Assembly (NCBI GenBank): GCA_903813345.2
Contig: CAIIXF020000341.1
Coordinates: 1-21,545 of the forward strand
Length of the DNA: 21,545 nt
From: Owenia fusiformis
Taxonomy: Eukaryota > Annelida > Polychaeta > Sabellida > Oweniidae
Direction of reading: 5' to 3'
Part shown: positions 1 through 10,700 of the stretch, piece after piece
Position numbering within the stretch: the first letter of the stretch is position 1
Layout: the number at the start of each line of letters is the position of its first letter
Made by a program: the position numbers and the translations under genes
Notes under the pieces: model-generated
The model's database searches: none
What the model was told of the DNA's origin: nothing
Seen by the model: only the letters and a program-made list of their open reading frames with translations

Positions 1-1798
1 CCTAAGTGTGTCTCGGCGGAGACGTGTCATCCCGAGATGACACGAGACATCACCACTCTGTTCAACTTGAACTATAACATCATTTAGACCATTAATTTCA
101 ATTTTAGAGAGAAAAATTTATTTCGTAGCGCTCGTCCGAGGAGTGTCTCATCCTAAGTGTGTCTCGGCCGGAGACGTGTCATCCCGAGATGACACGAGAC
201 ATCACCACTCTGTTCAACTGAACTATAACATCATTTTAGACCATTAATTTCAATTTTAGAGAGAAAAATTTATTTCGTAGCGCTCGTCCGAGGAGTGTCT
301 CATCCTAAGTGTGTCTCGGCCGGAGACGTGTCATCCCGAGATGACACGAGACATCACCACTCTGTTCAACTTGAACTAACATCATTTTAGACCATTAATT
401 TCAATTTTAGAGAGAAAAATTTATTTCGTAGCGCTCGTCCGAGGAGTGTCTCATCCTAAGTGTGTCTCGGCCGGAGACGTGTCATCCCGAGATGACACGA
501 GACATCACCACTCTGTTCAACTTGAACTATAACATCATTTTAGACCATTTATTTCAATTTTAGAGAGAAAAATTTATTTCGTAGCGCTCGTCCGAGGAGT
601 GTCTCATCCTAAGTGTGTCTCGGCCGGAGACGTGTCATCCCGAGATGACACGAGACATCACCACTCTGTTCAACTTGAACTATAACATCATTTTAGACCA
701 TTAATTTCAATTTTAGAGAGAAAATTTATTTCGTAGCGCTCGTCCGAGGAGTGTCTCATCCTAAGTGTGTCTCGGCCGGAGACGTGTCATCCCGAGATGA
801 CACGAGACATCACCACTCTGTTCAACTTGAACTATAACATCATTTTAGACCATTAATTTCAATTTTAGAGAGAAAAATTTATTTCGTAGCGCTCGTCGAG
901 GAGTGTCTCATCCTAAGTGTGTCTCGGCCGGAGACGTGTCATCCCGAGATGACACGAGACATCACCACTCTGTTCAACTTGAACTATAACATCATTTTAG
1001 ACCATTAATTTCAATTTTAGAGAGAAAAATTTATTTCGTAGCGCTCGTCCGAGGAGTGTCTCATCCTAAGTGTGTCGGCCGGAGACGTGTCATCCCGAGA
1101 TGACACGAGACATCACCACTCTGTTCAACTTGAACTATAACATCATTTAGACCATTAATTTCAATTTTAGAGAGAAAAATTTATTTCGTAGCGCTCGTCC
1201 GAGGAGTGTCTCATCCTAAGTGTGTCTCGGCCGGAGACGTGTCATCCGAGATGACACGAGACATCACCACTCTGTTCAACTTGAACTATAACATCATTTT
1301 AGACCATTATTTCAATTTTAGAGAGAAAAATTATTTCGTAGCGCTCGTCCGAGGAGTGTCTCATCCTAAGTGTGTCTCGGCCGGAGACGTGTCATCCCGA
1401 GATGACACGAGACATCACCACTCTGTTCAACTTGAACTATAACATCATTTTAGACCATTAATTTCAATTTTAGAGAGAAAAATTTATTTCGTAGCGCTCG
1501 TCCGAGGAGTGTCTCATCCTAAGTGTGTCTCGGCCGGAGACGTGTCATCCCGAGATGACACGAGACATCACCACTCTGTTCAACTTGAACTATAACATCA
1601 TTTTAGACCATAATTTCAATTTTAGAGAGAGAAAAATTTATTTCGTAGCGCTCGTCCGAGGAGTGTCTCATCCTAAGTGTGTTCTACGGCGGAGAGACAT
1701 CACCACTCTGTTCAACTTGAACTAATAACATTTTAGACCATTAATTTCAATTTAGAGAGAAAAATTTTATTCGTAGCGCTCGTCCGAGGAGTGTCTCA
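1..1798. repeat. Indel-rich left part of the array (units 1-12)
   Basis: Only three of the first twelve units (starting at 455, 912 and 1365) are exactly 153 bp, against about half across the whole window. Changes include losses of single bases in CC, CCC, TTTT and AAAAA runs, a lost TA in GAACTATAAC (near 377), a lost TC in TGTCTCGG (near 1075), and the rearranged unit 12. One clear substitution occurs, A to T at 550. The stretch is still the same satellite in the same phase and shows no sign of leading into other sequence. It may be a less homogenised part of the array or a poorly polished part of an assembly. Confidence 0.65.
1672..1798. repeat. Rearranged monomer (unit 12), 127 bp, lacking inverted repeat B
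   Basis: Compared with the consensus, about 23 bases corresponding to positions 24-46 are missing, which removes almost exactly the 9-bp-stem inverted repeat. The break lies between the two GAGAC direct repeats that flank the hairpin. The unit also has several small changes (an extra T and A in the TCTCGG region, a scrambled ACTATAACATC region, and a lost T and C near its end). It is the most altered unit in the window and lies in the most indel-rich stretch (first 1.8 kb). It could be a real hairpin deletion or a local region of poor sequence quality. Confidence 0.85.
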
Positions 1799-4700
1799 CC
1801 TAAGTGTGTCTCGGCCGGAGACGTGTCATCCCGAGATGACACGAGACATCACCACTCTGTTCAACTTGAACTATAACATCATTTTAGACCATTAATTTCA
1901 ATTTAGAGAGAAAAATTATTTCGTAGCGCTCGTCCGAGGAGTGTCTCATCCTAAGTGTGTCTCGGCCGGAGACGTGTCATCCCGAGATGACACGAGACAT
2001 CACCACTCTGTTCAACTTGAACTATAACATCATTTTAGACCATTAATTTCAATTTTAGAGAGAAAAATTTATTTCGTAGCGCTCGTCCGAGGAGTGTCTC
2101 ATCCTAAGTGTGTCTCGGCCGGAGACGTGTCATCCCGAGATGACACGAGACATCACCACTCTGTTCAACTTGAACTATAACATCATTTAGACCATTAATT
2201 TCAATTTTAGAGAGAAAAATTTATTCGTAGCGCTCGTCCGAGGAGTGTCTCATCCTAAGTGTGTCTCGGCGGAGACGTGTCATCCCGAGATGACACGAGA
2301 CATCACCACTCTGTTCAACTTGAACTATAACATCATTTTAGACCATTAATTTCAATTTTAGAGAGAAAAATTTATTTCGTAGCGCTCGTCCGAGGAGTGT
2401 CTCATCCTAAGTGTGTCTCGGCCGGAGACGTGTCATCCCGAGATGACACGAGACATCACCACTCTGTTCAACTTGAACTATAACATCATTTTAGACCATT
2501 AATTTCAATTTTAGAGAGAAAAATTTATTTCGTAGCGCTCGTCCGAGGAGTGTCTCATCCTAAGTGTGTCTCGGCCGGAGACGTGTCATCCCGAGATGAC
2601 ACGAGACATCACCACTCTGTTCAACTTGAACTATAACATCATTTTAGACCATTAATTTCAATTTTAGAGAGAAAAATTTATTTCGTAGCGCTCGTCCGAG
2701 GAGTGTCTCATCCTAAGTGTGTCTCGGCCGGAGACGTGTCATCCCGAGATGACACGAGACATCACCACTCTGTTCAACTTGAACTATAACATCATTTTAG
2801 ACCATTAATTTCAATTTTAGAGAGAAAAATTTATTTCGTAGCGCTCGTCCGAGGAGTGTCTCATCCTAAGTGTGTCTCGGCCGGAGACGTGTCATCCCGA
2901 GATGACACGAGACATCACCACTCTGTTCAACTTGAACTATAACATCATTTTAGACCATTAATTTCAATTTAGAGAGAAAAATTTATTTCGTAGCGCTCGT
3001 CCGAGGAGTGTCTCATCCTAAGTGTGTCTCGGCCGGAGACGTGTCATCCCGAGATGACACGAGACATCACCACTCTGTTCAACTTGAACTATAACATCAT
3101 TTTAGACCATTAATTTCAATTTTAGAGAGAAAAAATTTATTTCGTAGCGCTCGTCGAGGAGTGTCTATCCTAAGTGTGTCTCGGCCGGAGACGTGTCATC
3201 CCGAGATGACACGAGACATCACCACTCTGTTCAACTTGAACTATAACATCATTTTAGACCATTAATTTCAATTTTAGAGAGAAAAATTTATTTCGTAGCG
3301 CTCGTCCGAGGAGTGTCTCATCCTAAGTGTGTCTCGGCCGGAGACGTGTCATCCCGAGATGACACGAGACATCACCACTCTGTTCAACTTGAACTATAAC
3401 ATCATTTTAGACCATTAATTTCAATTTTAGAGAGAAAAATTTATTTCGTAGCGCTCGTCCGAGGAGTGTCTCATCCTAAGTGTGTCTCGGCCGGAGACGT
3501 GTCATCCCGAGATGACACGAGACATCACACTCTGTTCAACTTGAACTATAACATCATTTTAGACCATTAATTTCAATTTTAGAGAGAAAAATTTATTTCG
3601 TAGCGCTCGTCCGAGGAGTGTCTCATCCTAAGTGTGTCTCGGCCGGAGACGTGTCATCCCGAGATGACACGAGACATCACCACTCTGTTCAACTTGAACT
3701 ATAACATCATTTTAGACCATTAATTTCAATTTTAGAGAGAAAAATTTATTTCGTAGCGCTCGTCCGAGGAGTGTCTCATCCTAAGTGTGTCTCGGCCGGA
3801 GACGTGTCATCCCGAGATGACACGAGACATCACCACTCTGTTCAACTTGAACTATAACATCATTTTAGACCATTAATTTCAATTTTAGAGAGAAAAATTT
3901 ATTTCGTAGCGCTCGTCCGAGGAGTGTCTCATCCTAAGTGTGTCTCGGCCGGAGACGTGTCATCCCGAGATGACACGAGACATCACCACTCTGTTCAACT
4001 TGAACTATAACATCATTTTAGACCATTAATTTCAATTTTAGAGAGAAAAATTATTTCGTAGCGCTCGTCCGAGGAGTGTCTCATCCTAAGTGTGTCTCGG
4101 CGGAGACGTGTCATCCCGAGATGACACGAGACATCACCACTCTGTTCAACTTGAACTATAACATCATTTTAGACCATTAATTTCAATTTTAGAGAGAAAA
4201 AATTATTCGTAGCGCTCGTCCGAGGGAGTGTCTCATCCTAAGTGTGTCTCGGCCGGAGACGTGTCATCCCGAGATGACACGAGACATCACCACTCTGTTC
4301 AACTTGAACTATAACATCATTTTAGACCATTAATTTCAATTTTAGAGGAGAAAATTTATTTCGTAGCGCTCGTCCGAGGAGTGTCTCATCCTAAGTGTGT
4401 CTCGGCCGGAGACGTGTCATCCCGAGATGACACGAGACATCACCACTCTGTTCAACTTGAACTATAACATCATTTTAGACCATTAATTTCAATTTTAGAG
4501 AGAAAAATTTATTTCGTAGCGCTCGTCCGAGGAGTGTCTCATCCTAAGTGTGTCTCGGCCGGAGACGTGTCATCCCGAGATGACACGAGACATCACCACT
4601 CTGTTCAACTTGAACTATAACATCATTTTAGACCATTAATTTCAATTTTAGAGAGAAAAATTTATTTCGTAGCGCTCGTCCGAGGAGTGTCTCATCCTAA

Positions 4701-6823
4701 GTGTGTCTCGGCCGGAGACGTGTCATCCCGAGATGACACGAGACATCACCACTCTGTTCAACTTGAACTATAACATCATTTTAGACCATTAATTTCAATT
4801 TTAGAGAGAAAATTTATTTCGTAGCGCTCGTCCGAGGAGTGTCTCATCCTAAGTGTGTCTCGGCCGGAGACGTGTCATCCCGAGATGACACGAGACATCA
4901 CCACTCTGTTCAACTTGAACTATAACATCATTTTAGACCATTAATTTCAATTTTAGAGAGAAAAATTTATTTCGTAGCGCTCGTCCGAGGAGTGTCTCAT
5001 CCTAAGTGTGTCTCGGCCGGAGACGTGTCATCCCGAGATGACACGAGACATCACCACTCTGTTCAACTTGAACTATAACATCATTTTAGACCATTAATTT
5101 CAATTTAGAGAGAAAAATTTATTTCGTAGCGCTCGTCCGAGGAGTGTCTCATCCTAAGTGTGTCTCGGCCGGAGACGTGTCATCCGAGATGACACGAGAC
5201 ATCACCACTCTGTTCAACTTGAACTATAACATCATTTTAGACCATTAATTTCAATTTTAGAGAGAAAAATTTATTTCGTAGCGCTCGTCCGAGGAGTGTC
5301 TCATCCTAAGTGTGTCTCGGCCGGAGACGTGTCATCCCGAGATGACACGAGACATCACCACTCTGTTCAACTTGAACTATAACATCATTTTAGACCATTA
5401 ATTTCAATTTTAGAGAGAAAAATTTATTTCGTAGCGCTCGTCCGAGGAGTGTCTCATCCTAAGTGTGTCTCGGCCGGAGACGTGTCATCCCGAGATGACA
5501 CGAGACATCACCACTCTGTTCAACTTGAACTATAACATCATTTTAGACCATTAATTTCAATTTTAGAGAGAAAAATTTATTTCGTAGCGCTCGTCCGAGG
5601 AGTGTCTCATCCTAAGTGTGTCTCGGCGGAGACGTGTCATCCGAGATGACACGAGACATCACCACTCTGTTCAACTTGAACTATAACATCATTTTAGACC
5701 ATTAATTTCAATTTTAGAGAGAAAAAATTTTCGTAGCGCTCGTCCGAGGAGTGTCTCATCCTAAGTGTGTCTCGGCCGGAGACGTGTCATCCCGAGATGA
5801 CACGAGACATCACCACTCTGTTCAACTTGAACTATAACATCATTTTAGACCATTAATTTCAATTTTAGAGAGAAAAATTTATTTCGTAGCGCTCGTCCGA
5901 GGAGTGTCTCATCCTAAGTGTGTCTCGGCCGGAGACGTGTCATCCCGAGATGACACGAGACATCACCACTCTGTTCAACTTGAACTATAACATCATTTTA
6001 GACCATTAATTTCAATTTTAGAGAGAAAAATTATTTCGTAGCGCTCGTCCGAGGAGTGTCTCATCCTAAGTGTGTCTCGGCCGGAGACGTGTCATCCCGA
6101 GATGACACGAGACATCACCACTCTGTTCAACTTGAACTATAACATCATTTTAGACCATTAATTTCAATTTTAGAGAGAAAAATTTATTTCGTAGCGCTCG
6201 TCCGAGGAGTGTCTCATCCTAAGTGTGTCTCGGCCGGAGACGTGTCATCCCGAGATGACACGAGACATCACCACTCTGTTCAACTTGAACTATAACATCA
6301 TTTTAGACCATTAATTCAATTTTAGAGAGAAAAATTATTTCGTAGCGCTCGTCCGAGGAGTGTCTCATCCTAAGTGTGTCTCGGCCGGAGACGTGTCATC
6401 CCGAGATGACACGAGACATCACCACTCTGTTCAACTTGAACTATAACATCATTTTAGACCATTAATTTCAATTTAGAGAGAAAAATTTATTTTCGTAGCG
6501 CTCGTCCGAGGAGTGTCTCATCCTAAGTGTGTCTCGGCCGGAGACGTGTCATCCGAGATGACACGAGACATCACCACTCTGTTCAACTTGAACTATAACA
6601 TCATTTTAGACCATTAATTTCAATTTAGAGAGAAAAATTTATTTCGTAGCGCTCGTCCGAGGAGTGTCTCATCCTAAGTGTGTCTCGGCGGAGACGTGTC
6701 ATCCCGAGATGACACGAGACATCACCACTCTGTTCAACTTGAACTATAACATCATTTTAGACCATTAATTTCAATTTTAGAGAGAAAAATTTATTTCGTA
6801 GCGCTCGTCCGAGGGTGTCTCAT

Positions 6824-6980
6824 CCTAAGTGTGTCAGTCTCGGCCGGAGACGTGTCATCCCGAGATGACACGAGACATCACCACTCTGTTCAACTTGAAC
6901 TATAACATCATTTTAGACCATTAATTTCAATTTTAGAGAGAAAAATTTATTTCGTAGCGCTCGTCCGAGGAGTGTCTCAT
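6824..6980. repeat. Monomer with a 4-base insertion (unit 46), 157 bp
   Basis: Four bases are inserted after GTGTGTC, so that the sequence reads GTGTGTCAGTCTCGG, at about 6831-6838. The insert repeats a GTC-like piece and may be slippage at the left arm of inverted repeat A. The rest of the unit follows the consensus. The preceding unit lacks the GA of GAGGAG just upstream (GAGGGTGTC), so two changes lie within about 20 bp. Confidence 0.8.
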
Positions 6981-7583
6981 CCTAAGTGTGTCTCGGCCGG
7001 AGACGTGTCATCCCGAGATGACACGAGACATCACCACTCTGTTCAACTTGAACTATAACATCATTTTAGACCATTAATTTCAATTTTAGAGAGAAAAATT
7101 TATTTCGTAGCGCTCGTCCGAGGAGTGTCTCATCCTAAGTGTGTCTCGGCCGGAGACGTGTCATCCCGAGATGACACGAGACATCACCACTCTGTTCAAC
7201 TTGAACTATAACATCATTTTAGACCATTAATTTCAATTTTAGAGAGAAAAATTTATTTCGTAGCGCTCGTCCGAGGAGTGTCTCATCCTAAGTGTGTCTC
7301 GGCCGGAGACGTGTCATCCGAGATGACACGAGACATCACCACTCTGTTCAACTTGAACTATAACATCATTTTAGACCATTAATTTCAATTTTAGAGAGAA
7401 AAATTTATTCGTAGCGCTCGTCCGAGGAGTGTCTCATCCTAAGTGTGTCTCGGCCGGAGACGTGTCATCCCGAGATGACACGAGACATCACCACTCTGTT
7501 CAACTTGAACTATAACATCATTTTAGACCATTAATTTCAATTTAGAGAGAAAAAATTTATTTCGTAGCGCTCGTCCGAGGAGT

Positions 7584-7621
7584 GTCTCATCCTAAGTGTG
7601 TCTCGGCCGGAGACGTGTCAT
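7584..7621. repeat. Three direct GTGTC subrepeats, 16-17 bp apart
   Basis: GTGTCTC at 7582-7588, GTGTCTC at 7598-7604 and GTGTCAT at 7615-7621 are spaced 16 and 17 bp. They end the previous unit and begin the next. They also form the left arms of the inverted repeats described here. The simplest inference is that the GC-rich part of the monomer grew from a short sequence of about 16 bp by duplication and inversion, but the sequence between the motifs is no longer clearly similar. Confidence 0.5.
7600..7614. repeat. Inverted repeat A of the monomer (positions 10-24)
   Basis: GTCTC (7600-7604) and GAGAC (7610-7614) are perfect 5-bp arms around a GGCCG centre. An overlapping CGGCCG palindrome at 7604-7609 makes the centre itself self-complementary. 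The dyad is present in nearly every unit; the commonest change is loss of one C in the centre (for example in units starting at 1, 2254, 4085, 5611, 6673, 11559 and 14585). It could form a small hairpin in single-stranded DNA or RNA, or be a protein-binding dyad; no function is demonstrated by the sequence. Confidence 0.8.
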
Positions 7622-7635
7622 CCCGAGATGACACG
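7614..7635. repeat. Inverted repeat B of the monomer, 9-bp stem and CCGA loop (positions 24-45)
   Basis: CGTGTCATC (7614-7622) and GATGACACG (7627-7635) are perfectly complementary 9-bp arms around a 4-base CCGA loop. This is the strongest dyad in the monomer and abuts inverted repeat A, sharing one base (7614) with it. The arms are almost never altered: the recurring change is loss of one C in the CCC at 7622-7624, at the arm-loop junction. GAGAC direct repeats flank it (7610-7614 and 7635-7639), a layout that favours deletion of the hairpin by slippage; unit 12 shows such a loss. Possible roles are cruciform extrusion, a DNA-binding site or a folded satellite transcript; these are inferences. 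Confidence 0.85.
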
Positions 7636-7650
7636 AGACATCACCACTCT

Positions 7651-7663
7651 GTTCAACTTGAAC
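7651..7663. repeat. 13-bp odd-centred palindrome GTTCAACTTGAAC (positions 61-73)
   Basis: GTTCAA and TTGAAC are perfect 6-bp arms with a single central C. With so short a centre it would make a poor hairpin, so a site for a dimeric DNA-binding protein is a more natural reading than a folded structure. It sits exactly at the change from the GC-rich to the AT-rich part of the monomer and is among the least altered segments; unit 2 (starting at 152) has lost a T here. No protein family can be assigned from the sequence alone. Confidence 0.7.
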
Positions 7664-7715
7664 TATAACATCATTTTAGACCATTAATTTCAATTTTAGA
7701 GAGAAAAATTTATTT
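7664..7715. repeat. AT-rich segment with phased A/T runs (positions 74-125)
   Basis: This segment is about 20% GC. A/T runs lie at 84-87, 94-100, 103-107, 114-121 and 122-125, with the first four centred roughly 10 bp apart, close to one helical turn; such phasing is known to favour intrinsic curvature. ATTTTAGA occurs twice (83-90 and 103-110), 20 bp apart, suggesting an old internal duplication. Most single-base indels in the array fall in the homopolymers here: TTTT to TTT at 84-87 or 104-107, and changes in the AAAAATTTATTT run. Curvature is predicted, not measured. Confidence 0.6.
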
Positions 7716-7722
7716 CGTAGCG

Positions 7723-7732
7723 CTCGTCCGAG
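7723..7732. repeat. Short inverted repeat D, CTCG-TC-CGAG (positions 133-142)
   Basis: Two perfect 4-bp arms flank a 2-base centre, just after an AGCGCT palindrome (7719-7724) that overlaps its left end. A hairpin with a 2-base loop is not expected to be stable, so this is more likely a dyad in duplex DNA. Loss of one C in the centre (GTCCGAG to GTCGAG) recurs, for example near 895, 3154, 7880, 12000, 19288 and 20818. Confidence 0.55.
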
Positions 7733-10700
7733 GAGTGTCTCATCCTAAGTGTGTCTCGGCCGGAGACGTGTCATCCCGAGATGACACGAGACATCACCAC
7801 TCTGTTCAACTTGAACTATAACATCATTTTAGACCATTAATTTCAATTTTAGAGAGAAAAATTTATTTCGTAGCGCTCGTCGAGGAGTGTCTCATCCTAA
7901 GTGTGTCTCGGCCGGAGACGTGTCATCCCGAGATGACACGAGACATCACCACTGTTCAACTTGAACTATAACATCATTTTAGACCATTAATTTCAATTTT
8001 AGAGAGAAAAATTTATTTCGTAGCGCTCGTCCGAGGAGTGTCTCATCCTAAGTGTGTCTCGGCCGGAGACGTGTCATCCCGAGATGACACGAGACATCAC
8101 CACTCTGTTCAACTTGAACTATAACATCATTTTAGACCATTAATTTCAATTTAGAGAGAAAAATTTATTTCGTAGCGCTCGTCCGAGGAGTGTCTCATCC
8201 TAAGTGTGTCTCGGCCGGAGACGTGTCATCCCGAGATGACACGAGACATCACCACTCTGTTCAACTTGAACTATAACATCATTTTAGACCATTAATTTCA
8301 ATTTTAGAGAGAAAATTTATTTCGTAGCGCTCGTCCGAGGAGTGTCTCATCCTAAGTGTGTCTCGGCCGGAGACGTGTCATCCCGAGATGACACGAGACA
8401 TCACCACTCTGTTCAACTTGAACTATAACATCATTTTAGACCATTAATTTCAATTTTAGAGAGAAAAATTATTTCGTAGCGCTCGTCCGAGGAGTGTCTC
8501 ATCCTAAGTGTGTCTCGGCCGGAGAGTGTCATCCCGAGATGACACGAGACATCACCACTCTGTTCAACTTGAACTATAACATCATTTAGACCATTAATTT
8601 CAATTTTAGAGAGAAAAATTTATTTCGTAGCGCTCGTCCGAGGAGTGTCTCATCCTAAGTGTGTCTCGGCCGGAGACGTGTCATCCCGAGATGACACGAG
8701 ACATCACCACTCTGTTCAACTTGAACTATAACATCATTTTAGACCATTAATTTCAATTTTAGAGAGAAAAATTTATTTCGTAGCGCTCGTCCGAGGAGTG
8801 TCTCATCCTAAGTGTGTCTCGGCCGGAGACGTGTCATCCCGAGATGACACGAGACATCACCACTCTGTTCAACTTGAACTATAACATCATTTTAGACCAT
8901 TAATTTCAATTTTAGAGAGAAAAATTTATTTCGTAGCGCTCGTCCGAGGAGTGTCTCATCCTAAGTGTGTCTCGGCCGGAGACGTGTCATCCCGAGATGA
9001 CACGAGACATCACCACTCTGTTCAACTTGAACTATAACATCATTTTAGACCATTAATTTCAATTTTAGAGAGAAAAATTTATTTCGTAGCGCTCGTCCGA
9101 GGAGTGTCTCATCCTAAGTGTGTCTCGGCCGGAGACGTGTCATCCCGAGATGACACGAGACATCACCACTCTGTTCAACTTGAACTATAACATCATTTTA
9201 GACCATTAATTTCAATTTTAGAGAGAAAAATTTATTTCGTAGCGCTCGTCCGAGGAGTGTCTCATCCTAAGTGTGTCTCGGCCGGAGACGTGTCATCCCG
9301 AGAGATGACACGAGACATCACCACTCTGTTCAACTTGAACTATAACATCATTTTAGACCATTAATTTCAATTTAGAGAGAAAAATTATTTCGTAGCGCTC
9401 GTCCGAGGAGTGTCTCATCCTAAGTGTGTCTCGGCCGGAGACGTGTCATCCCGAGATGACACGAGACATCACCACTCTGTTCAACTTGAACTATAACATC
9501 ATTTTAGACCATTAATTTCAATTTTAGAGAGAGAAAAATTTATTTCGTAGCGCTCGTCCGAGGAGTGTCTCATCCTAAGTGTGTCTCGGCCGGAGACGTG
9601 TCATCCCGAGATGACACGAGACATCACCACTCTGTTCAACTTGAACTATAACATCATTTTAGACCATTAATTTCAATTTTAGAGAGAAAAATTTATTTCG
9701 TAGCGCTCGTCCGAGGAGTGTCTCATCCTAAGTGTGTCTCGGCCGGAGACGTGTCATCCCGAGATGACACGAGACATCACCACTCTGTTCAACTTGAACT
9801 ATAACATCATTTTAGACCATTAATTTCAATTTTAGAGAGAAAAATTTATTTCGTAGCGCTCGTCCGAGGAGTGTCTCATCCTAAGTGTGTCTCGGCCGGA
9901 GACGTGTCATCCCGAGATGACACGAGACATCACCACTCTGTTCAACTTGAACTATAACATCATTTAGACCATTAATTTCAATTTTAGAGAGAAAAATTTA
10001 TTTCGTAGCGCTCGTCCGAGGAGTGTCTCATCCTAAGTGTGTCTCGGCCGGAGACGTGTCATCCCGAGATGACACGAGACATCACCACTCTGTTCAACTT
10101 GAACTATAACATCATTTTAGACCATTAATTTCAATTTAGAGAGAAAAATTTATTCGTAGCGCTCGTCCGAGGAGAGTGTCTCATCCTAAGTGTGTCTCGG
10201 CCGGAGACGTGTCATCCCGAGATGACACGAGACATCACCACTCTGTTCAACTTGAACTATAACATCATTTTAGACCATTAATTTCAATTTTAGAGAGAAA
10301 AATTTATTTCGTAGCGCTCGTCCGAGGAGTGTCTCATCCTAAGTGTGTCTCGGCCGGAGACGTGTCATCCCGAGATGACACGAGACATCACCACTCTGTT
10401 CAACTTGAACTATAACATCATTTTAGACCATTAATTTCAATTTTAGAGAGAAAAATTATTTCGTAGCGCTCGTCCGAGGAGTGTCTCATCCTAAGTGTGT
10501 CTCGGCCGGAGACGTGTCATCCCGAGATGACACGAGACATCACCACTCTGTTCAACTTGAACTATAACATCATTTTAGACCATTAATTTCAATTTTAGAG
10601 AGAAAAATTTATTTCGTAGCGCTCGTCCGAGGAGTGTCTCATCCTAAGTGTGTCTCGGCCGGAGACGTGTCATCCCGAGATGACACGAGACATCACCACT

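Larger units (their letters stand above)
7584..7639. repeat. Possible branched fold closed by GTCTC/GAGAC across the unit junction
   Basis: GTCTC at the end of the preceding unit (7584-7588) can pair with the second GAGAC (7635-7639). This outer stem would enclose inverted repeats A and B side by side, giving a three-way-junction layout in one strand. GTCTC and GAGAC each occur twice, so GTCTC at 7600-7604 could instead pair with the distal GAGAC, and several folds compete. In the outer-stem fold, repeat B is limited to its 8-bp stem at 7615-7634, since 7635 pairs outside. The outer stem is only 5 bp, so stability is uncertain. The complementarity is seen directly; the fold is inferred. Confidence 0.45.
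7591..7743. repeat. Representative consensus monomer (unit 51)
   Basis: This 153-bp unit matches the majority base at every position I compared and serves as the reference for monomer numbering. Positions 1-60 and 127-153 are GC-rich and dense in inverted repeats; 74-125 is AT-rich. The length is 3 x 51, so an error-free array keeps one reading frame across units, but frame 1 meets a TAA at 76-78, frame 2 meets TAA and two TAGs, frame 3 meets TAA, two TGAs and a TAG, and every reverse frame is also closed. Protein coding is therefore not expected. The choice of CCTAAG as position 1 is only a convention; the true ancestral boundary of the unit is unknown. Confidence 0.95.

Noticed and set aside
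1206-1442. 78-codon open frame with a GTG start
   Set aside because: It lies wholly in the satellite. It stays open only because units 9-10 have single-base losses that shift out of frames closed in the consensus; its peptide is two translated copies of the monomer in different frames. No ribosome-binding or coding signal.
1525-1725. 66-codon open frame
   Set aside because: Also satellite sequence, kept open by indels in units 11 and 12, including the hairpin deletion. The consensus monomer is closed in all six frames.
7584-7720. Hammerhead ribozyme on the minus strand (GGATGAG ... CGAAA)
   Set aside because: Some satellites carry hammerheads, and the minus strand has GATGAG followed 22 bases later by CGAAA. 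But the essential CT before GATGA is replaced (AGGATGA), and the bases between cannot form stem II. The plus strand has no core motif.
7715-7735. RNA polymerase III A box or tRNA-like D arm (TAGCGCTCGTCCGAGG)
   Set aside because: It only loosely resembles an A box, lacks the conserved A after TAGCNN, and has no B box at a suitable distance (GTTCAAC is too different), so a SINE or tRNA origin is not supported.
7591-7743. CENP-B box
   Set aside because: No match to the TTCG...A..CGGG core on either strand; the single TTCG (7715-7718) is not followed by CGGG at the needed distance.
7723-7748. Helitron-like 3' end (short GC dyad followed by CTAA)
   Set aside because: The dyad has only 4-bp arms and a 2-base loop, and CTAA is common; there is no other Helitron feature, and every unit is the same, so chance is sufficient.
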